A DNA stretch of 64,000 bases from Bradyrhizobium zhanjiangense (GTDB lineage Bacteria; Pseudomonadota; Alphaproteobacteria; Rhizobiales; Xanthobacteraceae): positions 2,067,001 through 2,131,000 of the forward strand of contig NZ_CP022221.1 in assembly GCF_004114935.1 (NCBI RefSeq), read 5' to 3'. The translations under genes were made by a program, and so were the position numbers. Positions 19,162 to 28,485 of the stretch are shown here, piece after piece (position 1 is the stretch's first letter; every line of letters begins with the position of its first letter). The notes beneath the pieces were generated by a model. That model did no database searches and had not been told where the DNA came from. It worked only from the letters and a program-made list of their open reading frames with translations.

Positions 19162-20456
19162 GGTCTCTCTTAGTTGCGCCGGAAAGAAGGCTCTGTGAAA
19201 CGCTATTGCGAAGCCGTTTCTCGAGAAATCTAGATGCGCAAGCCCGCTCTACCCGCAATTGGTGGAAAGCGATCGTTAGCGCCAGTCATACACATCATGT
19301 AGGAATACACACTATATACATTGATTTAGATTGGACTGGAGGAGTGCCAACACATTGATCTTCAAAACATGAAAGTCAACAAACGCTCTCATCCTGGCTG
19401 ATATCCGCAATGTTCCTAAGTAGGCGAGATGGATGCGATCGCCGTTGCGAGCGCAAGGGCGCGCTTGTCCAGGGCGATATCTCCAATGAGATAGAAGCCG
19501 TCTGTGTTCCTTATCTATCCTCAGGCGCAGTCGCGTGGCTTGGCAGAGCGACGAGCTGAGGCCGCAGCCGTCAATGCATTTGTCGGATGACGGATGCAAG
19601 CCAGCACACACAGTCAGGTCTGCGCGTCAATTCGCAGTCTACAAAGCGCCCGTACCGTTAACTTCCGAACAGAACGCCCGGCCTTGGCGGTCGTCTCATC
19701 AACCGTAATCAGCGCCTTTGTCCAGCTCGCGCCAGGCAGCGGACGGTCGACGCAAGACAAAATGAGAAAGAGTAGAAAACATTGGTATAGATCCTCGAAC
19801 GTTTCGATATCGAAAGTTTACGTTTGTACACTACAGCTTCGCTGCCAATCGTTTAGTCTCGACGAGCGTAACTTGCCTCGGTTCGACGCAAGGACTCAGT
19901 GACTGCCACTCAAGCGCCGCCCGGTTCGTCGGTTTCGCTGCTCACTTCCTTGGGAATTTGAGTGGCAAGTCGTGAAATGACTCACAGTGATGATGAGCCA
20001 AACAAGACAAGATGTTCCATCGTAGGATAATTGGTTGCCGATCTGGTTGGAATGTCCTTAATCTATGGAGCCAGACTATTTGCGCGATATGTCCTCGCAG
20101 CGGCTTTATGCGACGACGACAGCTATCGTCGCAACCGAGCAAGTCTGTTTGTGTCGGGATTGGATGTCGCACCACCGTTCAAGCGCGCCCGATTATCTGG
20201 CTCTCTTCAAAGCGGTCACGCTATTCGCAGCCACATCCCAGTTTGTACTCGATGGGCAGCCAAAGGCGGCATGTAGCCGGGCGAAGCGATGATGGCTGAA
20301 AGAGAGCTAACTCACGCTTGTGAATGCGGCGGCGATACAGGGGGCCGCGACAAATTCCGAACTTGACACCTGTTATCATCGGGCAAGCGAATTTCGTAAC
20401 GGTGTTCCCGTAATGCGGAACGTCGGACTTCTTGAATTTGGGCAGCATTGATCGAT
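19162..20456. other. 1.3-kb spacer, no recognisable gene
   Basis: Lies between the divergent noeL and glmS genes and should contain both promoters. I found no nod box match good enough to report, no IS relic and no RNA gene. A TTGACA at 20363-20368 is a possible -35 element for glmS but has no good -10 partner at 16-18 bases. Confidence 0.4.
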
Positions 20457-22283
20457 ATGTGTGGAATTGTCGGCATCTTGGGGCGTGGTCCGGTCGTTGG
20501 GCAGTTGGTCGCTTCGCTCAAGCGATTGGAATATCGTGGCTACGACTCCGCAGGCCTCGCGACCCTCGAGGGTCTCCGTATCGAGCGGCGACGCGCTGAA
20601 GGCAAGCTGAGAAACCTTGAGGAGCGGCTACGCTATTATCCGCCGTCGGGTCGTACCGGGATTGGTCACACCCGCTGGGCTACTCATGGAAAGCCGACCG
20701 AGCGCAATGCTCATCCGCATGCGACGGAAAATGTAGCGGTCGTTCATAACGGGATCATTGAGAATTTCAGCGAGCTGCGGTCCGAGCTGGAGCGGAATGG
20801 AGCCCATTTTGACTCAGAGACGGACACCGAGGTGGTGGCACATCTCGTCGAATCTTATCTCAAGAATGGCTACTCGCCGCAGGATGCGGTACAAGCGTCG
20901 CTGCCACGGATGCGCGGTGCCTTCGCGCTGGCATTCCTTTTCAAGGCCCACGACGATCTTTTGATCGGTGCGCGCAAGGGGTCGCCCCTTGCGATCGGAC
21001 ATGGTAACGGCGAAGTGTATCTAGGATCGGACGCGATCGCGCTCGCGCCTTTGACCGACACCATTACCTATCTTGAAGACGGCGACTGGGCCGTGCTCAC
21101 GCGCACGACGTGCGTGATTTATAGCGCAGACGGCTCCGTCGTGCAGCGGGAAATATCAAAGTCTGGCGTATCGTCACTCCTTGTGGACAAAGAGAATTAT
21201 CGCCACTTCATGGCCAAGGAAATCCACGAGCAGCCGATAGTGGCGGGCAAGACATTGGCGCATTATCTCGACATGGCGGCCAAGCGCGTCGCGCTGCCGC
21301 TCACATTGCCGTTCGATTTTAAATCCATTCAGCGCATCTCAATTACCGCGTGCGGCACGGCGAGCTATGCCGGGCACATCGCCAAATACTGGTTCGAGCG
21401 GCTGGCGCGCTTGCCTGTCGAGATCGATGTAGCGTCCGAGTTCCGCTACCGGGAGGCGCCTCTGCGTCGGGGTGATCTCGTCGTCGTCATCTCGCAGTCG
21501 GGCGAAACCGCCGACACGCTGGCTGCGTTGCGATACGCCAAGGGCCAGGGCGTGCACACGATATCTGTAGTCAACGTCCCGACCTCGACGATTGCGCGCG
21601 AGAGTGAATCCGTTCTGCCGACACTGGCGGGGCCAGAAATCGGCGTCGCCTCCACAAAGGCATTCATCTGCCAGCTGATGGTATTGGCGGCCCTTGCCGT
21701 CGCAGCAGGCAAAGAGCGCGGTAAGCTGTCTGAGATCGATGAATCGAAGCTTGTGCGTGAGCTTATCGAAGTGCCGCGGTTGATTGCTGCGGCGCTGTTG
21801 ATCGAGCCGCAGATCGAGAAGCTCGCGCGTTATGTCGCCGACTCGAGAGGCGTGCTCTATCTCGGTCGGGGCACATCGGCCCCCCTGGCGTTGGAGGGTG
21901 CACTCAAACTGAAGGAAATTTCCTATATCCACTCAGAAGGTTATGCCGCCGGCGAGCTCAAGCACGGACCCATCGCACTGATCGATGAGACCGTGCCTGT
22001 GGTGGTGATCGCGCCTTACGACGAGGTCTTCGAGAAGACCGTCTCGAACATGCAAGAAGTTGCCGCTCGGGGCGGCAAGATCATCCTGATCACCGATGCG
22101 AAGGGTGCTTTGGAAGCGACAGTGGACACACTCATGACCCTTGTGCTGCCGGAGATGGTCGCAAGCTTTACGCCGATGGTCTATGCCATTCCGGTTCAGC
22201 TCTTGGCTTACCATACCGCCCTCGTAAGGGCCACGGACGTGGATCAGCCGCGTAATCTCGCAAAATCGGTGACTGTCGAATGA
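20457..22283 (+). CDS. nodM: glutamine:fructose-6-phosphate aminotransferase (GlmS/NodM)
   Basis: 608-residue enzyme making glucosamine-6-phosphate from fructose-6-phosphate and glutamine, the entry step to chitin-type Nod-factor backbone and to peptidoglycan. The start is the ATG at 20457 because the next codon is Cys (MCGIVGILGRG), the N-terminal nucleophile exposed after Met removal; the TTG three codons upstream would block it. The glutaminase domain shows RLEYRGYDSAG and THGKPTERNAHPH. Two SIS sugar-binding domains follow (ITACGTASYAGHIAKYW, SQSGETADTLAALR, then LGRGTSAPLALEGALKLKE). The C-terminus is DQPRNLAKSVTVE. Full length. NodM is the nodulation copy of GlmS; I use the symbol because of the island context, but sequence alone cannot separate the two. 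Confidence 0.9.
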   Translation: MCGIVGILGRGPVVGQLVASLKRLEYRGYDSAGLATLEGLRIERRRAEGKLRNLEERLRYYPPSGRTGIGHTRWATHGKPTERNAHPHATENVAVVHNGIIENFSELRSELERNGAHFDSETDTEVVAHLVESYLKNGYSPQDAVQASLPRMRGAFALAFLFKAHDDLLIGARKGSPLAIGHGNGEVYLGSDAIALAPLTDTITYLEDGDWAVLTRTTCVIYSADGSVVQREISKSGVSSLLVDKENYRHFMAKEIHEQPIVAGKTLAHYLDMAAKRVALPLTLPFDFKSIQRISITACGTASYAGHIAKYWFERLARLPVEIDVASEFRYREAPLRRGDLVVVISQSGETADTLAALRYAKGQGVHTISVVNVPTSTIARESESVLPTLAGPEIGVASTKAFICQLMVLAALAVAAGKERGKLSEIDESKLVRELIEVPRLIAAALLIEPQIEKLARYVADSRGVLYLGRGTSAPLALEGALKLKEISYIHSEGYAAGELKHGPIALIDETVPVVVIAPYDEVFEKTVSNMQEVAARGGKIILITDAKGALEATVDTLMTLVLPEMVASFTPMVYAIPVQLLAYHTALVRATDVDQPRNLAKSVTVE

Positions 22284-23181
22284 GGTCGCAGTGTTAGTAT
22301 CTGAGCATTGAGGCCGCGCGTCGAGATGTTGGGCTTGCGTTTGGTCGCGTCGAGTTCGTGGAGACGGAACCGGACAATTTCCCAATCTTGCTGTCTCCGA
22401 AGTTGCTCGTAGCTGCCGTATGATGCCGAAGCCGACGAGCAAGTGTTGCAGAAGCTTCGCGCCGCTCTGTCGCGGCTTATTCACTGGAAGCGTATACGCG
22501 CGACAACTTACTTTGCCCAATTGCCAGCATGCGCGCCCTGTCGGGCAAGTTGAGCATGCGCTTCGCCCCCGGAGGATTGCTTAGGATTAGCAGTCCAGTT
22601 TCTCCCTTAGATCGCGCCTACCAACGGCTCATTGAATCCGGATGCGCCACAGGCGCCGTGACACCTACTGCGTGTCATCAAAAGAATTGTTAGAAACCGG
22701 ACATTCCCGCGCAAGGTCGAGGGCTTAGTATCAATAGCAGATGGTTCGCCGCACCGGAAGGACGCGGCGCTGTCTGTATATGCGACAGGCGAGTACTACT
22801 GGCCATTATCTGGCCCAGCGACAGCCGACCCGCTCGTACAGCAGGATCAACCCGCGTTGTGGCGACGCGGGATTTAGCACGATGGCAAATCCGGCGATCG
22901 CATCGGATCCTACCGCGGAGCCGCAGATCTGGTTGACAGAAGAACCGCTCCTCATTCTCGGCACGGGAATTGCTGTCCCGCTCCTCGAACGCAGCGGCTG
23001 TCAACGCATGTCTGGGAGTGCGGCGCCTTAGGGCAACCTCTCCATTTCTATCGTTTGAACGCTCGCAACGAGAATACGATTGTGCGGCCGCAAATCTCAG
23101 GGCCACAACCCGGCAAGGCAAGCGTGGTGAGGTGGCTCGCCTGGCTAGGCGACCGTTCGCCACACTCCAAGGAGGAACGCG
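22284..23181. other. 0.9-kb spacer, nothing recognised
   Basis: No frame with family features on either strand. Just before the next gene, AAGGAGG gives a strong ribosome-binding site. I saw no tts box or nod box. Confidence 0.4.
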
Positions 23182-25173
23182 ATGAATGATCGGAATGTGG
23201 CCGAAGTCGATCTTCACAACCTACAGGTCTCGGATCCGCTGATTGGAAAATGCCAGCAGCTGGTCAGGGAAGTGGCAATTCCCTACCAATGGGAGGTGCT
23301 GAACGATCGCGATCCCGAGGCGATACCGAGCCACGCGGTGGAGAACTTCCGCCTTGCCGCCGGACGTGCGAGGGGCGAGTTCCGTGGCGCAGTTTTCCAA
23401 GACAGTGACGTCGCAAAATGGCTTGAGGCGGCTGCATGGTCGCTATGCCAGGCACCAAATCCAGACCTGGAGAAAGCCGTCGATGATCTAATTGAACTGA
23501 TTGCGGCCGCCCAATGCGGCGACGGCTATCTCAATACTTATTTCATACTGAACGCGCCTCAGGAGCGCTGGACCAACCTAGCGGAGTGCCACGAACTTTA
23601 TTGCGCGGGCCACTTGATTGAAGCAGGTGTCGCGTTCTTTCAGGCAACTGGCAAACGGCGATTGCTGGAGGTCGTTTGCAGGCTTGCTGACCACCTCGGC
23701 ACAGTTTTTGGCCCAGAGCGCGATCAGCTGCACGGCTACGATGGGCATCCGGAAATCGAACTTGCGTTGGCACGCCTCTACGACGCGACAAAGGAGCGGC
23801 GATATCTCACACTAGCCAATTATTTCGTGGAGCAACGCGGCACGGAGCCGCACTTCTACGACATTGAGTACGAGAAGCGCCAGCAATCCCGCGTCCCCAA
23901 ATCCGACGGCCCGCCTTGGATGATAAAAAACAAAGCGTATAGCCAAGCGCACTTGCCGCTTTCGGAGCAGCGGACTGCAACAGGTCATGCGGTTCGTTTT
24001 GTATACCTCATGACGGCAGTAGCTCATCTCGCGCGTCTGCGCCAGAACGAGCAGCAGCGCCAAACTTGCCTACGGCTATGGCAAAACATGGTCCAGCGCC
24101 AGATCTATATTACCGGAGCCATCGGCTCGCAAAGTGCCGGCGAAGCCTTCAGCAGCGATTACGATTTGCCGAATGATACGGCGTATGCGGAAAGTTGCGC
24201 GTCGATTGGCTTGATGATGTTCGCGCGCCGTATGCTGGAGTTGGAACTGGACAGTCGCTATGCCGACGTGATGGAGCGCGCGCTCTACAATACCGTTCTC
24301 GGCAGTATCGCGTTGGACGGGCGTCACTATTTTTATGTTAACCCGCTCGAAGTGCACCCAAAAACGCTGAAGTCTAATGGCATCTACAATCATGTCTCGC
24401 CGGTGCGACGACCTTGGTTTGGCTGCGCCTGCTGTCCACCGAACATCGCACGGCTTTTCACATCCATTGGTCATTACATCTACACGCCCAGCACCGATGC
24501 GCTCTATGTAAATCTCTACGTTGGTAATAGAGTAGCAATATCCGTCGACGGACATGCGCTGCGGTTGCTCATAAGCGGCAGCTATCCCTGGAGAGAAGAG
24601 GTAGAAATCGCCGTCGAATCTGCGCCGCCAATTGCCCACACGCTCGCCCTGCGCCTGCCAGAATGGTGCAGCGTACCGCAGGCGAGCCTGAACGGCGAGC
24701 CAGTGAATTGCGAGCCGCGCAAGGGCTATTTGCACATTCGCCGAACGTGGCAGCAGGGAGATCGCGTCAAATTATCGCTGCCGATGCAAGTGCGTCGCGT
24801 ATACGGCCATCCACAACTTCGCAATTTGGCCGGCAAGGTGGCCATCCAGCGTGGCCCCTTAGTTTATTGTCTGGAGGAGGCCGACAACGGGACCGAGTTA
24901 CACAACGTTTGGCTTCGCTCAGACAGCCGGTTTTCCCTTATGGAAGGAACTGGTCTCTTTGACGGCAAGATTTTGCTGCAGGCCGACGGGGCGCGGTTGC
25001 AACACACGCATTCTGAAGAAGCGGCGCTTTATCACTACGACAAAGTGCCTGGACAGCTAGAATCGCAGCGGCTGACATTCATTCCGTGGTTCAGCTGGGG
25101 TAACCGCGGCGAAGGCGAAATGCGGATTTGGATAAATGAGCGGGTGGGTCGCGCTTCTACGGGCCGACGTTAG
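23182..25173 (+). CDS. GH127-type beta-L-arabinofuranosidase
   Basis: 663-residue glycoside hydrolase of the DUF1680/GH127 family, whose characterised member HypBA1 removes beta-L-arabinofuranose from hydroxyproline-linked arabino-oligosaccharides of plant extensins. The zinc-thiolate site is present: E337 and C339 in YAESCAS, and C417-C418 in FGCACCPPNI, with C417 the expected nucleophile. E321 (SAGEAF) fits the acid/base glutamate. DGYLNTYF and EHQL-like inserts of the (alpha/alpha)6 barrel precede, and C-terminal beta domains follow (NLAGKVAIQRGPLVYCLEE). Strong AAGGAGG ribosome-binding site. No signal peptide, so a cytoplasmic enzyme acting on imported oligosaccharides is expected. No sugar transporter is adjacent. 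Confidence 0.88.
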   Translation: MNDRNVAEVDLHNLQVSDPLIGKCQQLVREVAIPYQWEVLNDRDPEAIPSHAVENFRLAAGRARGEFRGAVFQDSDVAKWLEAAAWSLCQAPNPDLEKAVDDLIELIAAAQCGDGYLNTYFILNAPQERWTNLAECHELYCAGHLIEAGVAFFQATGKRRLLEVVCRLADHLGTVFGPERDQLHGYDGHPEIELALARLYDATKERRYLTLANYFVEQRGTEPHFYDIEYEKRQQSRVPKSDGPPWMIKNKAYSQAHLPLSEQRTATGHAVRFVYLMTAVAHLARLRQNEQQRQTCLRLWQNMVQRQIYITGAIGSQSAGEAFSSDYDLPNDTAYAESCASIGLMMFARRMLELELDSRYADVMERALYNTVLGSIALDGRHYFYVNPLEVHPKTLKSNGIYNHVSPVRRPWFGCACCPPNIARLFTSIGHYIYTPSTDALYVNLYVGNRVAISVDGHALRLLISGSYPWREEVEIAVESAPPIAHTLALRLPEWCSVPQASLNGEPVNCEPRKGYLHIRRTWQQGDRVKLSLPMQVRRVYGHPQLRNLAGKVAIQRGPLVYCLEEADNGTELHNVWLRSDSRFSLMEGTGLFDGKILLQADGARLQHTHSEEAALYHYDKVPGQLESQRLTFIPWFSWGNRGEGEMRIWINERVGRASTGRR

Positions 25174-25484
25174 ACTGCCGTTCTGGCGCAGGCGATATCG
25201 TTGGTCAAATTCTGGAAATCGGCCAATCTATGGAAGGCGGTGCGCGAGTCCACTGGAACGTTGAAAATGAAAACCGAATATGAAGCGGCGCGGCGGAACT
25301 CCGAAAAGAGTACGATCCGATTGGCGTCAACAGGTCAATCAGCGATCGGCCTAATTCCCAATAAAGGAGCTTCCTCGGAGGTGTTCGCGGCCTCTCATCG
25401 AACCTGATGAATGCCAATGGCACGAGCGTGCCGCCGTGTCGTTCGAAAGGAAGCCCTATGATAAGCCAACGTGAGGGCGGCCAC
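25174..25484. other. spacer upstream of nopP
   Basis: No gene recognised. A second, poorer tts-like stretch (TCGTTCGAAAGGAAGCCC, about 25439-25456) lies 30 bases before the better tts box. Confidence 0.35.
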
Positions 25485-25510
25485 GTCAGGTTTTGGTAAG
25501 CCAGGCTCCC
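25485..25510 (+). promoter_or_regulatory. candidate tts box (TtsI site)
   Basis: GTCAGGTTTTGGTAAGC followed by GCTCCCTA matches the core of the rhizobial tts box (GTCAG, TT, then CGAAAGC-like, then C-rich) at most conserved positions. It ends 72 bases before the nopP start, a usual distance. TtsI is the regulator induced through NodD that switches on type III secretion genes. Confidence 0.6.
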
Positions 25511-25582
25511 TATCAGCGCCGCTGGGCCTAACAAGCCTAAACTAGATGCGGAAATGTATGTCCGACGGGAGCACCAATCGCC

Positions 25583-26410
25583 ATGTATAATCGGATCAAT
25601 GGCTCGTCCTACTTCCAATCCTCTGACTTTGCCGAAACTGATGAGCAAATGGACGCAGACATCTTTGCGGATGCGTTCGCAAATATGCGCTTAGCCGAAT
25701 CTGGTTCCAGTGGCAGTGCATCTTCGGCAACAAGACCGTATTCGCTCGCTTCAACCCCTCCCATAATAGAGTTCAAGGATCGTCAGTCATTCCGAAAAGC
25801 GGCGGAGGCCTATCATGGCGACGAAATCATGTACATCGCCGACAACCCCCAAGAGTACTCCGATTTCGTGTCCGGCAAGGCAAGGCGAACTGCGGAAGTT
25901 GCCAAAGACTACGGGCGAACCCGAGATTCCGAGAAGGCGCGATACTTCAGCTACCAATTGGGCAACAAGAGTGTCGGACTTCTAAGAACGGAAGGCGGCG
26001 ACAGCATGACCGAGTTCGACGTCAAAAGGTTTAAGAAGCTATTTCCTGGACGCGACGGGACTACCTCTACTGTGGATCTTCAAGTCGTTCATCCGCTTGT
26101 CGAGAACGCTGGCGATATCCTGCTCGAGCACCAGCTTCGACTAGACGGAAAACAGCCGCTGCTCAATTTGCGTCCGGCTAATTCGGAAGCAAGAGCCCGT
26201 GCGGCAAAGATGGGATTCGTCGAGGTTGACGCCGACAACATGGTTCTTGACCCAGCGAAGTCAGACAAGTGGGTAAGGAATAGCGACGGCGAATGGCAGC
26301 GCAAAGGTACTGCTGCGCTGTATCTTTCCAAAGCTGACGACAGTGAAGGTAGTGATACCGAGATCTCAGCGAGCCCCTCAACATACGATTATGAGGATGA
26401 TTTTATGTGA
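25583..26410 (+). CDS. nopP: type III secreted effector NopP
   Basis: 275-residue protein with the NopP N-terminus MYNRINGSSYFQSSDFAE, a Ser-rich secretion-type leader (GSSGSASSAT) and the conserved body ARYFSYQLGNKSVGLLRTEGG and TVDLQVVHPLVENAGDILLE, the latter GNAT-like in appearance, ending in an acidic tail. NopP is secreted by the rhizobial type III system into host cells and, in Bradyrhizobium, decides compatibility with Rj2 soybean. Length fits known NopP proteins. The tts box upstream supports the call. The ribosome-binding site is modest (GGGAGC). It stands alone, as effector genes often do, in DNA flanked by non-coding spacers. Host range cannot be predicted from this copy without alignment. 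Confidence 0.8.
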   Translation: MYNRINGSSYFQSSDFAETDEQMDADIFADAFANMRLAESGSSGSASSATRPYSLASTPPIIEFKDRQSFRKAAEAYHGDEIMYIADNPQEYSDFVSGKARRTAEVAKDYGRTRDSEKARYFSYQLGNKSVGLLRTEGGDSMTEFDVKRFKKLFPGRDGTTSTVDLQVVHPLVENAGDILLEHQLRLDGKQPLLNLRPANSEARARAAKMGFVEVDADNMVLDPAKSDKWVRNSDGEWQRKGTAALYLSKADDSEGSDTEISASPSTYDYEDDFM

Positions 26411-27329
26411 CAATGGGATCACCGGTGATTTGGCCCGATGGAGTAGACCAATCTAGCCTGCTCCGGGCTCCTCTGTGTTTATCGCCTTTTCGGCTGAGAG
26501 TTCCTCTGAGTTGGCTCAGAATACTGTTCCCAGAGTGCTCCTTGGCTTAGCGGTTGCTGATTTGTTTGAGCCTTGGAAGTAGGGGCTCACTGCGCATGGC
26601 AATTGCGACAATGCTCGCTGCGGCGAGGACCTGCATGGGGTGCCGCCAAAGTGCGCCCGGCCGCCGAGGGCCGGGCGTGTTGTGCCGAGCCGTTGGACGG
26701 CTTGGAGCCAGAAGTCGTCTACAGATGACGCCTACGAAGTAGTAAGGGCGTGGGCGCCTGCCGTGAGTCGGTGGGCAAGGAAATGCACAGCGAAGCGGCG
26801 CCCGATGGGCAAGACGGCTGGCCTGCGTCAACGGACATAACGACGCCGAGAGCACGATCATCGTGCAGAGCACTTTCACCAGAAAAGCCTCAACAGAAGA
26901 CACGAGGCGGTTGTCCTGGGCGAAGCTCCGTTATCATCGTCACTGCAGTCGGCTGCGAACAGCCAATCTCTTGCTTTGTCGATCGCTCTCGGCCAGCTCC
27001 GCTCTGCAATGGAATATATAGAAACGATCCAGACGAGTTAAGAAGGGGCTTAGGGTCGTCGATTGCTTTGAGTGAGCATTACGTCGAACGTCGATCTGCA
27101 GAATGAGTCGAGCTGGCGTGCCCTTCCAGCACTCGCAGCGATAAGCTTGTTCTGCACCAATGTAGCCGGCCGGCGATGGTCGCTAAAGTGTCGACAAGGC
27201 GACAATTGGCCTCTCGCTCGCTTGATTTTAGAGCAAGTAGCATCTTTGACTCGAAGAGGTTGATCGGCGGCGAGATCGACGCGTGGAGCGTTTAGATCGG
27301 ACATCAACCCAAGCCGCAGGTTGATTGCA
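26411..27329. other. 0.9-kb spacer with palindromes, no gene
   Basis: No recognisable gene. Holds a 12-bp palindrome ATCACCGGTGAT at 26418-26429 right after nopP and a GC-rich hairpin at 26654-26677 (listed separately). Confidence 0.4.
26654..26677. repeat. GC-rich 9-bp hairpin
   Basis: CGCCCGGCC (26654-26662) and GGCCGGGCG (26669-26677) are perfect arms around a six-base loop. There is no T-run on either side, so a rho-independent terminator is unlikely; it may be a REP-like or structural element. Confidence 0.55.
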
Positions 27330-27716
27330 TCAGATGTCGCGCCGGCCGTCATACGCGTTCAGTGCGGTGTCGAGGCATTCGATTAACGCTTGTCCTGCAA
27401 AGGGTTTGGCGAGGAAGCCAATCGCGCCGGCGCCCAGCGCTGACGCGCGCACGCGGTCGTTGGGGAAAGCAGTAATGAATATGAATGGTGCGTCGTAACC
27501 ACGTGTCCGCATCTCTGCCAACAGATCCAGGCCGCTCATAGCCGACATCTGCACATCGGTAATGACACAGGATGTCTCGTCCAATTGCGGGGACCTCAGG
27601 AGTTCCTCGGCCGACGCAAATATTTGGGCGATGTAGCCACGCGATTTCAAAAGATTCTCTGTCGCCGCACGGACTGAGGCGTCGTCGTCAACGACGGAAA
27701 TCAAAGGCGTGGACAA
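27330..27716 (-). CDS. receiver-only response regulator
   Basis: 128-residue single receiver domain without an output domain. The acidic pocket is VVDDD (residues 9-12), the phospho-acceptor is D54 in VITDVQMSAMSG, T82 follows in IFITAF, and the invariant lysine is K104 in FLAKPFAG. I chose the TTG start at 27716 because AGGAGG lies seven bases upstream; a longer frame starts 39 bases earlier but has no such site. It sits 85 bases after nodW on the same strand, so it probably belongs to the nodVW unit and could act as a phosphate sink or a FixJ-like single-domain regulator of NodV. Role is inference. Confidence 0.85.
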   Translation of the reverse strand: MSTPLISVVDDDASVRAATENLLKSRGYIAQIFASAEELLRSPQLDETSCVITDVQMSAMSGLDLLAEMRTRGYDAPFIFITAFPNDRVRASALGAGAIGFLAKPFAGQALIECLDTALNAYDGRRDI

Positions 27717-27801
27717 GACGAGCCCTCCTGGCGCGGGGATAGCGGCTGCAAGCATTAGCCACCTTCGGCGAAAAGTGGGCTCGACTGATGAAATTGTAAA
27801 A

Positions 27802-28485
27802 TCATACTTGGGTTTGTTCAGGACGATTAGCGCGAATTCCCAGCGTCTCAGTCATTCTGATCAAGTCGGCCAGCGACCGGGCACGCATCTTTTTCATGAC
27901 GTGTCCCCGGTAGATCTTGACCGTAATCTCGGCGAGCCCAAGCTCGGCGGCTACCTGCTTGTTCATCAGGCCGGCAGCGACCAGTTTCATCACCGCCTGC
28001 TCGCGCGGGCTTAAGGTCTCAAATAGAGACTGGAGGTTCGCGACGGTTTGCTGAGCCTCCCGTCTTTTGCGATCGCGTTCGGTCGCCGCAACCACGGCAT
28101 CAAGCAGTTCCTGGTCGCGAAACGGTTTGCTGAGAAAATCGACCGCTCCTTCCTTCATGGCCCTAACGCTCATGGGAATGTCGCCATGGCCGGTAATGAA
28201 AATGATCGGAATATGTATGTTTAACCTCGCCAGCTCGCTCTGGTATTCAAGGCCGCTCAAGCCTGGCAGCCGGACATCAAGAACGAGACAGCTAACAACG
28301 TTCGGAATTGTGCTCTGCAGCATTTCGCGGGCCGATCCGAATGCAACGACGTCCAACCCTACCGATCGAAAAAGGTTCGTAAGCGAGCGGCGCATGGAGA
28401 TGTCATCCTCGACGACGAAGACTATCGCCTTTGTCGAGGCCTCGGCATCGCCGCTGTCACCTGGCGAGTCAAATCGTCCTGTCAC
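27802..28485 (-). CDS. nodW: response regulator NodW
   Basis: 227-residue FixJ/NarL-type regulator, the same length as Bradyrhizobium NodW. The receiver has VVEDD, the phospho-acceptor D70 in [12 protein letters not shown] (NodW is known to be phosphorylated at D70), and KPF at the end. A LuxR-type helix-turn-helix follows ([20 protein letters not shown], then [19 protein letters not shown]). NodW activates nod genes in response to isoflavones and is an alternative to NodD1. The start overlaps the nodV stop by four bases (ATGA), so the pair is translationally coupled. Confidence 0.93.
   Translation of the reverse strand: MTGRFDSPGDSGDAEASTKAIVFVVEDDISMRRSLTNLFRSVGLDVVAFGSAREMLQSTIPNVVSCLVLDVRLPGLSGLEYQSELARLNIHIPIIFITGHGDIPMSVRAMKEGAVDFLSKPFRDQELLDAVVAATERDRKRREAQQTVANLQSLFETLSPREQAVMKLVAAGLMNKQVAAELGLAEITVKIYRGHVMKKMRARSLADLIRMTETLGIRANRPEQTQV

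Noticed and set aside
19300..19325. ACATTGATTTAGATTGG, resembling a nod-box half in the noeL-glmS spacer
   Set aside because: Only about half of the positions agree, and the other nod-box half is absent.
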